Assembly (NCBI GenBank): GCA_905221605.1
Contig: CAJNDS010002206.1
Span: 541,226-586,411 of the forward strand
DNA from: Symbiodinium natans
Lineage: Eukaryota; Sar; Dinophyceae; Suessiales; Symbiodiniaceae
DNA length: 45,186 bases
Direction: 5' to 3'
Of this stretch, positions 1-8,955 are shown piece after piece. The notes beneath the pieces are model-generated. The model had not been told where the DNA came from and searched no databases. It was given only the letters and a program-made list of their open reading frames with translations. The first letter of the stretch is position 1, and every line of letters starts with the position of its first letter. The position numbers were made by a program, and so were the translations under genes.

Positions 1-1602
1 GTATTTCGACCTGGAAACTTGGCAGCAGCTGAAAGAAAGGCATGTTTGGATTCACTCATCCCGGATCCCTCGCATTGACAGGTGAAGCGGTACGGCCACC
101 TTTTTGTGCAGTTCGACGCCCCTGGGCCAAGTATGGACACTGCCAGAATCAGAAATATGGTATATGCCATCTCGTCTCGCCGCATGGAGTTAAGATGACT
201 GACCCGGACACAAGCTAAGGATGTTCCAAAGGAGTTTGTGCACATTCCTGAGGCAGGGGCAGGGGCGATCCACCGCTCGCAAGAACGTGCTTCTGCCCAG
301 CAGGATAGCGAGCTGAGCCGAAGTGACTTGTGACGCGAGACACTGCCTTAGTTCCTCTGGCGGTCAGAGGATCACTACCATGAAACGCTGGTCTGGATCT
401 GGTCTCGGAGATCCAGCTAATGGCTCATGCCAGCACTGGGTTGTCGGTTAGAAGGCCGCTTGCCCTTTTCCCGCTGCCTGCCAGTTTCCCCGGATGCAAA
501 GCATCTCATGGCATGCTCCGCAGCGCAAGCAGATAAGATGAGCAAGGTGGCCGTAAGTTTTCTCACGGATGAGCGAACTGAGTGTTGGTTCATTCGATGC
601 ACCTCTTGGCATGTCCGCAAAGACCAGGCGCTGCCCTCATTGTCACAAAAAGTCTTCCTCTAGCCTGGATCTGTCTCAACGAGCCCATGCCCTGTTTCTA
701 CAGGTATACATTGTAGTACATGCTCCCTTGCTCCCAAGCCGGCCTTCCTCAGCTTGCCGGAGGCCGCCGGCATCTTCAGGGGATCCCCGAAGTTCTTGAA
801 CAGCAACCAGGCCCTTGCCACTGTGCAATGGGCACGGCATGGCACGGCATGATGCTTCTGGAAACTGATCCAGGTTCTGCTTTACAGAGGCAGTGATGAA
901 GATCAAGACGGCCCTTGCTGGTAGCTTGAGTTGCAGGAAGTCCAAGTGTTGAGGGGTGCTGGTATCAATTGCCATATGCACCAATGGGTCATGGGATCGT
1001 TTGGCACCGACGGTTGAACAATGCACAAGGCGCATGACAGGCAAACCGCCAACCATGCCAGCCCCCAATGTCCCAATGTCAGGAAGCTGTCTTGGAAAGA
1101 AGATGGCGATGACGATGAGGACAGTGACGAGGCTTGGCTTGGAAGCAGTTGGATTGCTGCGGCCAAAATTGCTGGAGCTTGATCATGCTTTCACCATTGA
1201 GTGCTGGACGTCACCACACCTGTTAATGTGCGAGACTGTTGTCGGCTTAGCCATTGATGCAACTGAGCGCACAGCCTATCATGCAAGCAGGCGAATGACC
1301 GCATCTTGCGCGAGCCCTGGATCGCCGAACAGGACATCTCAAGACAGTCACGAACCATCGTCTCTGTAGCCGGTGGAGATGTAGTGGCGAGTGTGGCAGT
1401 TCCCATCTCGAGATCTTTCAGGTTGGAGCACCTGTGGTCTGCAGAGAACGTGAAGGACGAAGTTGCGGACCACAAGATAGGGTCAGCTCGGGGAAGACCC
1501 AAAGCCTGTAGAAGTCGCTAAGGACCCTAAACGGGAACCTAAACCACAGACGACTGAACCATTTGGCCGTTGAGGCCGGGTCCCTTCGGGGGCCCTAAAG
1601 CA
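1..1602. other. Left flank, no supportable gene
   Basis: I see only short open frames on both strands, with no recognisable domain, tRNA, rRNA or spliced-leader relic. A small 10-base tandem duplication (ggcacggcat) lies near 833-851. Composition is mixed, and it lacks the purine-rich plus strand and dense ATAG words that mark the element starting at 2972. Confidence 0.6.
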
Positions 1603-1756
1603 TGCAGAAGAAGGAGAAAGACGAAGAAGAAGACGAAGAAGAAGAAGAAGAAGAAAATGAAGAAGAAGAAGAAGAAGAAGGAGAAGATGCAGAAGAAGGA
1701 TAAGAAGGAGAAGAATGAGAAGAATGAGAAGAATGAGAATGAGAAGAAGAATGGAA
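1603..1756 (+). repeat. GAA/AAG microsatellite, degenerate
   Basis: An almost pure purine tract built of GAA/AAG/GAG triplets, ending in several GAATGAGAA-type units. It is open in a lysine/glutamate-rich frame on the plus strand and a serine/phenylalanine-rich frame on the minus strand, which are artefacts of the repeat rather than genes. Confidence 0.9.
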
Positions 1757-2239
1757 GCAAAAAAGAGCTAGCTTCACCCTGCAGGTGGGACTTCAGCCAG
1801 AAAGGTGGGACCCCCTCTGCTCCGCCGACTGGGTCCTGGACGTCCGTTTAGGCCTTAGGCACGCCCCAAATGCTACCTTGTACCTTGTGCTGCAGCCTTG
1901 ACCATATTCAAAGACCAAGGAGAGAGGCGTGGGAATTTGGGGAAGCCCGGGCAAGAACCCGGCAGGAGCCTCGGGCTTTCCTCTTGCCACCGGAGCAAAA
2001 TGCTCTCGTGACTGAATCATGAGGTTTACGTCACGAAGATTGACAATCCGCCTTTGACACTGCTTCTTTCAGCCCTGGGGCTGGCCAAGAAATACATCGT
2101 CGAGTTCGGGACTCGGGGCTCACCATCTGCGATCTGCTGCCAAAAGGGGCCTCGCGTTCGGGATCGCAGTCGGTAACAATAAGCACCAAAGAACACCCAA
2201 CAGAGCAACAAAGAAGACATGTAGCCACGGGCTTTTGAG

Positions 2240-2570
2240 CTCATAGGCTGTTTGGGGTTCGGGTTTAGTAGACTTGTGGCAATCCGTTCAGTATGTTTAG
2301 GGTCTTTAGATGTTTTTTAGAATTTGGGTTGAAGGTTTACTAGGGGCTTAGATTTGAAGGTTTTCAGTTTTCTTTCACGGTTTGCTGCGGTTTGGGCCTT
2401 TAATGTTTTTGAGTTTTAGGTCTCCAGGCAGGGTCTGCAAGGTTTGGGATTTAGGGTTGGTGTTCTGAGTTGTTTTGTTGAAGGGTTCTTGGGCTCTTTG
2501 AGGTTTAGGGTTGGCAGGCTTTTCATTTTTTATTTGAGGGTTTGGTGTCTCTAGAGCTTCAGAGCTTTTA
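2240..2570 (+). repeat. T/G-rich, telomere-like degenerate repeat tract
   Basis: About 330 bases rich in TTTAGGG, TTTGGG, TTTAGGTT and GGGTTT words (for example gtttagggtc near 2296, gatttagggttgg near 2449 and ggtttagggttgg near 2501), separated by T/G-rich spacers. TTTAGGG is the plant-type telomere unit, also reported for dinoflagellates. The copies are too degenerate and irregularly spaced for a true telomere. It could be an old interstitial telomeric tract or simple T/G-rich sequence. Confidence 0.4.
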
Positions 2571-2966
2571 AGGCTTTAAGGTCTAGGAGTACCGGATTTG
2601 GGGGTTTGTGTTTCGGATTTGGGGACGCTTTCAGGCCCATCCCCTCCACCCCTCCGACCCAGGCTTCCAGAGCAGAATAATGAGGGGGTGGCGGGTGGAG
2701 GAGGTGGTGGGGAGGGCGTTGACTCGAGTTCATTAATTACATGAGGCTGCTGGGCCGTGCCTTGACTGTGTGTTCTCATGATGATTCCTTGAGTGCTATC
2801 TGGGGTCCAGATTCCGCGGGTTAGATCCTCATCTTCGTCTGTCTGTTTAGGGCTATAAGCAAAAACGTCTTCGTTTGTCTTGGTCGTTTTTTTTGGGTTT
2901 TCTTTGAGTTTTTTGTCTTTATATGTCTTTATTTGTTTTTGTACCTGGATGAAGCCAGATACCGTA
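2571..2966. other. Intergenic stretch, T-rich near the insertion site
   Basis: No gene is recognised. From about 2868 to 2942 the plus strand is T-rich with runs of up to eight T. The retrotransposon is inserted just after this tract. Confidence 0.5.
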
Positions 2967-2971
2967 CATAA
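2967..2971 (+). repeat. Target-site duplication, left copy (CATAA)
   Basis: The five bases immediately before the 5' LTR are CATAA, identical to the five bases immediately after the 3' LTR (33958-33962). A 5-bp duplication is typical of Ty1/copia integrases and shows this is a single simple integration event. Confidence 0.95.
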
Positions 2972-3657
2972 TGTTTAGCACAAAGAGGTCAGGTTGATTC
3001 CATGGGGTGCTGTTTAGATGTACATGTAACTTTTGGGTTTGGGCCTGGGATAGACATCGACCTCATCGTGGACGAGCAGGAATAGATGTTGGACTTCATG
3101 TCCGGTCGCAGCTGTGAGCTGCTCAAGAAGGGCCCTTCTAGTATTGTAGCAGCCGAATCTGTACAGTTTTCGCCCCCGTGGATAGTATTCCTGTACGTCG
3201 TGGACTTGATTGGCCAACTCGCATCCGGAGGAAAGAGGAGCCAAAAGGGTCGGGCGTTGACGAGGAATAGATCCTTTTCCCTAACCTCGGGATAGTTATC
3301 TGTTCTCTTTACAACTCATAGCCGGAGGCCGGAGGATACTGAGGGCAGGTGGCTGTTCAGGTGAATATCGGGATAGGTGTACAACACGCAGCCGGACGGC
3401 TAGTGGATACATCTAGAGCGATAGGTTACCACCCCCTGGAGATAGCAACTCTGGGGATCCTTCCGATAGTTAACGTCGGGAGTGGCTTGGAACGATAGGC
3501 TAGCTACCTTGAGTTCCCCGTTAACAGGGATACTGTTACTTCTGGTGCAACATTACAACCTACAACTGTAAATATACAACTTCTTTCTCCTCGTGTGGCC
3601 TGAGCTAGTTACTGGAACGGGTTGCGCAAGTTTTCATTGGATTGGACACTTCGCACA
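2972..3657 (+). repeat. 5' long terminal repeat, 686 bp
   Basis: Begins tgtttagc and ends tcgcaca. It is identical to 33272-33957 except C at 3030 against T at 33330. It carries the promoter and transcript-start signals by family logic, but I cannot place U3/R/U5 boundaries; an A/T-rich patch (aaatatacaa) lies near 3570. It contains 10 RATAG words on the plus strand and no CTATY on the same strand. Short open frames inside it recur in both LTR copies and are not genes. Confidence 0.97.
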
Positions 3658-3671
3658 GGTTAAGAGCCTTG
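3658..3671 (+). promoter_or_regulatory. Primer-binding site, tRNA-Lys(CUU) anticodon-arm type
   Basis: The 14 bases directly after the 5' LTR read GGTTAAGAGCCTTG. The reverse complement has the form of a tRNA anticodon arm: stem CAAGG, seven-base loop C-U-CUU-A-A with anticodon CUU and the conserved U33, then CC of the 3' stem. It matches the plant tRNA-Lys(CUU) arm as I recall it. Pairing with an internal tRNA segment and not its 3' CCA end implies priming by a 5' half-tRNA cut near position 40, as established for Drosophila copia with tRNA-iMet. Confidence 0.8.
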
Positions 3672-3781
3672 TTGCTTGGCCTGGACGAGCTGTTCGAGAA
3701 GTTTTTCTTGGTATAGCGAAGAGGTACCACTTGCATAGCGAAGTTTTCCGCATTTGTCATTTGTGTTCATTGACTGCAGCA

Positions 3782-6700
3782 ATGTCCACACGTGATAGCA
3801 TTGGGAGCAGTGAGTCTAGCGATAGTGATGTGCTAGGAACAGGGAATAGATTCCTCGAGGACCAGGTCACTGCGGTCAACCAGGATGTGGCCGCCGTTGA
3901 TAGTCATGCGAGAAGCATAGCCGACGCCGAGACCATGGGCTTCATCGACGACGGACGGAATAGTGGCAGGACAGGAATGGAGATGGATAGTAGTGCTGAC
4001 AGAGATCGCCTCGGCCTCAGTTTGTCAGGACCGCTTACTGTAGACGTTAGGTCGAGCGCTGCGGGTAGTATGTTAGTGCCAGGACCACCCCCAGGACTGA
4101 CGGATAGAAACTTGGAGATTGTGACGACGATGGATAGAATGGGGAGATCGGAAGGACTGGGCTATGCCGGGATAGCGGATATGTCAGGCACTCAGGGGAA
4201 TGACGCAGGCGAAGGATTGCGGGAGCTGCTTGCTATCCCATCAATCGAAGATAGAGGGGATGCCGTAATGCAGCTCAGCATGCTTGCAAGCAGTCCTGTA
4301 GTGTTTGATCCAGTTATGGGAGCTACAGATTTAAATGAGTATAGGGCCGGAAGAGGTGGGATAGAAGCGGGAAACGCTAGGACTCCGACGCTTGCTATCG
4401 AGGATCTGGCTGGAATAGATGGAAGGATGGAAGAGGGACCGTTCGTCATTCCCTCCGAGCCTGTGTCCCACGGGACGAATTACGAGTCAACGGGAGGTGC
4501 CAAGGGAGTCACTGGTTCCAGGTTAGAAATGGCGATCGAGGACAGAGTGGATAGCCTTGCAGTGTCATCTTCGTCAGACCATGATAGGACGATCAGGAGG
4601 AATGATGATGGAATAGATGCGATGATGCCTAGTGGCGAGCTCGGTGCTGAGGGCGATCGAACGAGAAGTGCGGATAGCGGACATTGGATGGGAAGAGGGA
4701 ATGGAGATGATCTCGTTCCAGGAGTGTATTCGAATAGTGCGACCATGATTGGGAATGTCGGTGCCGATCCTACAAACCTGGAGTTGATAGCTAAGGGATC
4801 GTCGGCGATAGCGCAGAACGTGATCAGTGAGAGCGATGATAGAGCACTGTCTGTATTTTCATCTACAGGCCTCTCGGAGACATCACCAGGCGGGAACGTT
4901 GAAGCGTTGAAAGATATGGGGATGTGTCAGACTACGACGATCGGAATAGAGTGGGGATCCCATGGAATCCGGAGTACTCTCGAGGAAACGGGGGTCATCA
5001 CTGACGTGGACTTTGCGAAGTTCTTCACAGATCAGGGACCAGGAGAGCCTGGATCAACGCCCATGACGATGCAATCGGATTCGCAGGAGCGGTGGAACGC
5101 TGGGATATATGGTGCCGAGATCGCAGGGATAGGGAAAGACAGGTCACGAAAGATGTCGATGGGGTCGGATAGTGGGCACTCAGGTGGTCGATCTACGTCA
5201 TTGAAGAGGGATAGCCCGGGTGAATCGGAAAATGGAGTTGGTACCACCAGCAAGATAGGCAAGATGGATGAGGGACTACGTAAGCAACGAGCGGAGCAGG
5301 CCGTTAAGGAGATGAACCAGATAGCCGAGAGCGTCCCCGCAGCCAAGAAGTCGAAATCGACCGAAGTTGGGGGACCGATCCATCAGGCAGGAATGATCAC
5401 CCCGGATCAGGGTAGCGAGGGATGGGGCAATCGATCCCCGGCTCCACGATCTCCTGGGATAGGTGGGCAGTACGAGCAGTTCGTGATCAATACACCTCCT
5501 GAAGGACGAGGCAGGGACGATGAGATGAGGGCAACATCATCCCCGCCAAGGCGGGCAAAGACGAGAACTCCTGCCGATCCGGACAAGTCGTCGTTGGGAG
5601 AGATAGACGGCAGGATAGATGACTTGCAGACGGTGGTTGTGGATACGCAGACCGACGTAGCCAAGCTTAAGGTGGCAAGTGAATGTGCAAGTGCAATTGC
5701 CAATAGCTCAGCGGAGAAGGCGGACGTCATGAGCAAGAGATTAGTGGAATGCGAGGAGGAGGTGAAGCACTGGAAAGGGTGGATAGAATCGCAGCAGATA
5801 GATACGAAGACAACACTGTCGCAAGAGCTGAAAGAGATGAGTCGGATCATGGACGGGAGCATCAGCGAGGATAGGATGGACGATGCAATAGCACCGCAAC
5901 TGACCGAGGGAGCCATGCAGCTCGCACGGAGAATGAGACGGCAGGTTGAGAACGTGAAGGTGCTCAAGACCTCTGTTACGACCAAATTGAAGGGAGTGGA
6001 GGAACGTTTGTCCACGGCGGAGCATTCAGCTGACGTGGCCAAACAGAGTACCGGGACGAAGATCACCACGTTAGAGACAGGATTGAACGAGGTGAGACGT
6101 GGCATAGGTGTAGTCTTCTCGAGCATGCAAATGCGACGCGAGAATGGAACATGGAAGAACGAGAGACTGGATAAAGTAGAGACGGTTTTGAATAGACAAT
6201 GGGACCAGATCAAGATAGCGGGCGAGGAACTAAGGAAGCTGAAGTCCAAGGGGAGCCAGAAAGCCGGAACCGATACGGCATCGTCGTCCCGTTGCAACAG
6301 CCAAGGAAAAGGTCCTGGATGCGGATGCAGAGAGCCTGGCGAGGGTCACGGCACGTGCATAGATGGGGCAGTGCGGGGCGAAACCAAGAAGCTGAGTGAA
6401 GTGGTTCTGGCGCAGAAGGAACACATAATGACCGTCGCGAGAGAGGTGATAAAGAACCGCAAAAGCGTGGCTGAGATTGTGGCGAACATGACAAAGGTTC
6501 ACAAGACTTGCGAGAATGTCGCTGCAAGGACCGATCGGATGGATGAGAAGAGAAACGGAGAACAGGCCTGGGTGAAGGATACCGTGCGAAAGATGGAAAA
6601 GACAATGGAATCAATGTCGAGCCGTATGATAGATGAGCAGAAGAGAGTCACGGGCGAATTTATCCTTGTCAATGCTCGAATTGATGAGAGCGCACGGAAC

Positions 6701-8905
6701 GAAGGGGTAGGCAAGATGCGAGGAAACAGCGCGGAGATAGGAAAGCCACCGACCATGTCACGCGGACGAGATAGTCACGGTGGGAGTGGGGGAGCCGACG
6801 GAAGAGCCAGGAGCGACAACGCCCGAGGGATAGAGGCTTCGAGGCCGGAGTTGGCAGGTCCTGTGGTAGATCGAAGGATTGAGAATAGATGCATTGTGTT
6901 AGAACAGCAGGTGACCAAGATCACTAGTCAATTGCAGGGGTTGACCACTGTGAATGAGCGGATCGTGAGGGAGAACGCTAGCCTGCTCAGTGAGATAGAA
7001 AGCATGAAGGGGGAGAACAAAGGAGTGACAGAGTCGGTAGCGCGGATGATCCGGGATAATAGAGATGAGGTATCTAAAATGAGAGCGGATCTCGATCTTC
7101 GTAGTAGAGAAATGCTTGAACTCAAAGAGAAGAACGAGCAGTTGGAGGCAACGGTACGAGAGTATGAGCGGAGACTGGAGCAGGTGAAACGAAACGATAG
7201 CATTAAAGCAGAGCTGGATAGCATGTGGAATAGAATCGGTGAGATCGCCAAGCAGAGCTCCGAGTACGCTATGCCGGCGCCGGCTGCGGGAGGTGCTTCG
7301 AACGCTGGCTCCGCAAGACCAAGTGCCGGTGCCACGCCTGCGCCAAGTTCGTTTGGGGATAGAAGAGAGCATGGAAGAAAGGATAGACAAGGAGATGGAG
7401 GTCTGTTGGGGGAAGAGACTAGGATTAGAAGGTGCCCTGTATGTGTTAGACAAGCAGAAATGATGATTGCATGCCATGGCTGCGGAAGAGAAGTGTGTGG
7501 TAATTGTTATGAGTACCATGATGACTTGTGCATGCTGTGTTCCACTGATAGAAGGGGATGCGATGCCGGAGGGTATGCAGGGACAGGACTTCCGAGGCCG
7601 CAGAGCGGACGAGATCATGAGGGGGATGATGCCAGGTTCAGAAATCCGGTAGGCGGAGGGTATAACAAGTTCAAGGACACCAGAGGGATGGAGAAATGCA
7701 ACGAGATATCGATAGCGAAGGAGCCATCATCCGGGGAAGTAGGACTGTGGCTGGGCGATGTTGCACACACTGCGAAGGCTGCGTATCTGTATGACGGGGA
7801 CTATGCATACACGCAGGTATTGAGGGTACGCGAAAGGAGCGAAGCGATGATAGACATGGAACTCAAGTATCCTGCGTTAGAGAACCAGCTTTTTAGCGGA
7901 TTAAAGAGAGCAATAAAGTCAGAGTCATTGTCGGCGAAGGTGAAGATGGAGATGTACAAGACTCAACAAGTGGGGGATGGAAAGCCGATGACGGCCATGA
8001 GATTGCTTACGCTGATAGTAAAGCATGTTGAGATCCCGATTGCAAAAGAGAGTCAGGTGCTGTACGATGGCCTGAGTAGCACGAAGGTGATGAGTTTCCC
8101 GGGGAAGCCCGAAGAGGAGGCACTGGAGGAATTCATGACTAGATGGGATCTAGCGCACACGAACCTTATAGGACTGAAAGGCAATACCTGGAGCGAGCAA
8201 CAGCTGGGATGGATGTTGCATTCGAAAGTGCCGAGAGTTCAGGTGCTGAACCACGATATTGAGGCATGGAGACTGCTTCCGGACGAGGCCAAGACTCATA
8301 CCTGGTTGCGAAAGAGAATCAAGGAAAGACTGGAGATGTGGAGAGCGGACAAGAACATAGACGAGGCGTCAATGCGGGTGAGTCGACAGGCATTCACGAG
8401 TGGGTACGCTGCGATGCCGGCTCAGCAGGGATCATATAGAGCACCGGTGAATAGAAGAAGCGCGTATGCCGATGATAGACCGAGGAGTTCATCGCCCGCA
8501 GGGGGAAATAGCTACGGAAGAGGGATATCTGTAGGAAGAGGCAGGGACGGACTTTCGCAGGCGGGGAGAGCCGATGACCCGAAGAATAGATATGGATCCA
8601 AGTCGCCGTTTGGAAAAAGAGGGGTCTGCTACCCCTATACGCGTGGAACTTGCCCGATGACTGCGGCGGACTGCAAGCATTCGCACGATATTTATCTGTA
8701 TAGTCAGGCGGAAGAGGTCCTCAAGAAGGCGGGATACTGCTTTGAGCATTTTCGGTACGGCAGCTGCAGAAACGACAAGTGTAAAATGCTCCATGAGGCT
8801 ATCCCGAATAGCATTAGGGAGGCTTTTGAAACGGTAGAGATAGAGCAGAAGGAGACGAGGCCGTCGAGCCCACATGCTGATGGTGAAGGGCCAAGTTTTC
8901 GCTAG
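3782..8905 (+). CDS. ORF1: giant Gag-like protein with CCCH zinc fingers
   Basis: Encodes 1707 residues from the first ATG after the 5' leader; the frame is open upstream into the LTR but has no earlier ATG. Residues 1-560 look disordered and rich in Asp, Ser, Gly and Ile. Coiled-coil-like segments lie near 600-860 and 1038-1150, around a Cys-rich patch near 833-860. A cluster at 1218-1253 has spacing C-x2-C-x9-C-x2-C-x4-C-x2-C-x7-C-x2-C, as in FYVE/RING-like treble-clef fingers. A mostly helical region at about 1310-1545, with Trp and Leu spacing like retrotransposon Gag capsids, follows. Two CCCH fingers end the protein: C1616-x7-C1624-x6-C1631-x3-H1635 and C1653-x8-C1662-x4-C1667-x3-H1671. 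These probably replace the usual CCHC knuckle in RNA binding. The structural Gag role is inferred from position and fingers. Copia Gag is usually a few hundred residues. Confidence 0.85.
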   Translation: MSTRDSIGSSESSDSDVLGTGNRFLEDQVTAVNQDVAAVDSHARSIADAETMGFIDDGRNSGRTGMEMDSSADRDRLGLSLSGPLTVDVRSSAAGSMLVPGPPPGLTDRNLEIVTTMDRMGRSEGLGYAGIADMSGTQGNDAGEGLRELLAIPSIEDRGDAVMQLSMLASSPVVFDPVMGATDLNEYRAGRGGIEAGNARTPTLAIEDLAGIDGRMEEGPFVIPSEPVSHGTNYESTGGAKGVTGSRLEMAIEDRVDSLAVSSSSDHDRTIRRNDDGIDAMMPSGELGAEGDRTRSADSGHWMGRGNGDDLVPGVYSNSATMIGNVGADPTNLELIAKGSSAIAQNVISESDDRALSVFSSTGLSETSPGGNVEALKDMGMCQTTTIGIEWGSHGIRSTLEETGVITDVDFAKFFTDQGPGEPGSTPMTMQSDSQERWNAGIYGAEIAGIGKDRSRKMSMGSDSGHSGGRSTSLKRDSPGESENGVGTTSKIGKMDEGLRKQRAEQAVKEMNQIAESVPAAKKSKSTEVGGPIHQAGMITPDQGSEGWGNRSPAPRSPGIGGQYEQFVINTPPEGRGRDDEMRATSSPPRRAKTRTPADPDKSSLGEIDGRIDDLQTVVVDTQTDVAKLKVASECASAIANSSAEKADVMSKRLVECEEEVKHWKGWIESQQIDTKTTLSQELKEMSRIMDGSISEDRMDDAIAPQLTEGAMQLARRMRRQVENVKVLKTSVTTKLKGVEERLSTAEHSADVAKQSTGTKITTLETGLNEVRRGIGVVFSSMQMRRENGTWKNERLDKVETVLNRQWDQIKIAGEELRKLKSKGSQKAGTDTASSSRCNSQGKGPGCGCREPGEGHGTCIDGAVRGETKKLSEVVLAQKEHIMTVAREVIKNRKSVAEIVANMTKVHKTCENVAARTDRMDEKRNGEQAWVKDTVRKMEKTMESMSSRMIDEQKRVTGEFILVNARIDESARNEGVGKMRGNSAEIGKPPTMSRGRDSHGGSGGADGRARSDNARGIEASRPELAGPVVDRRIENRCIVLEQQVTKITSQLQGLTTVNERIVRENASLLSEIESMKGENKGVTESVARMIRDNRDEVSKMRADLDLRSREMLELKEKNEQLEATVREYERRLEQVKRNDSIKAELDSMWNRIGEIAKQSSEYAMPAPAAGGASNAGSARPSAGATPAPSSFGDRREHGRKDRQGDGGLLGEETRIRRCPVCVRQAEMMIACHGCGREVCGNCYEYHDDLCMLCSTDRRGCDAGGYAGTGLPRPQSGRDHEGDDARFRNPVGGGYNKFKDTRGMEKCNEISIAKEPSSGEVGLWLGDVAHTAKAAYLYDGDYAYTQVLRVRERSEAMIDMELKYPALENQLFSGLKRAIKSESLSAKVKMEMYKTQQVGDGKPMTAMRLLTLIVKHVEIPIAKESQVLYDGLSSTKVMSFPGKPEEEALEEFMTRWDLAHTNLIGLKGNTWSEQQLGWMLHSKVPRVQVLNHDIEAWRLLPDEAKTHTWLRKRIKERLEMWRADKNIDEASMRVSRQAFTSGYAAMPAQQGSYRAPVNRRSAYADDRPRSSSPAGGNSYGRGISVGRGRDGLSQAGRADDPKNRYGSKSPFGKRGVCYPYTRGTCPMTAADCKHSHDIYLYSQAEEVLKKAGYCFEHFRYGSCRNDKCKMLHEAIPNSIREAFETVEIEQKETRPSSPHADGEGPSFR

Positions 8906-8955
8906 GGGCGGGCCGAAACCCACAGGCCAGCGAGGATAGCCAGGTATATGCGGCC

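Noticed and set aside
1539-1851. Lys- and Ser/Phe-rich frames
   Set aside because: Products of the GAA microsatellite.
3014-3295. Short frames inside the LTR, duplicated at 33314-33595
   Set aside because: They are identical in both LTRs simply because the LTRs are identical; no coding features.
3593-3781. N-terminal extension of ORF1 into the 5' LTR and primer-binding site
   Set aside because: It needs a GTG start and would translate the LTR end and PBS. The first ATG in frame is at 3782.
7780-7840. ORF1 segment YDGDYAYTQVL resembling RT motif A of ORF3 (SDGESAYTQALL)
   Set aside because: There is no surrounding RT sequence; it lies in the Gag-like region and is probably chance.
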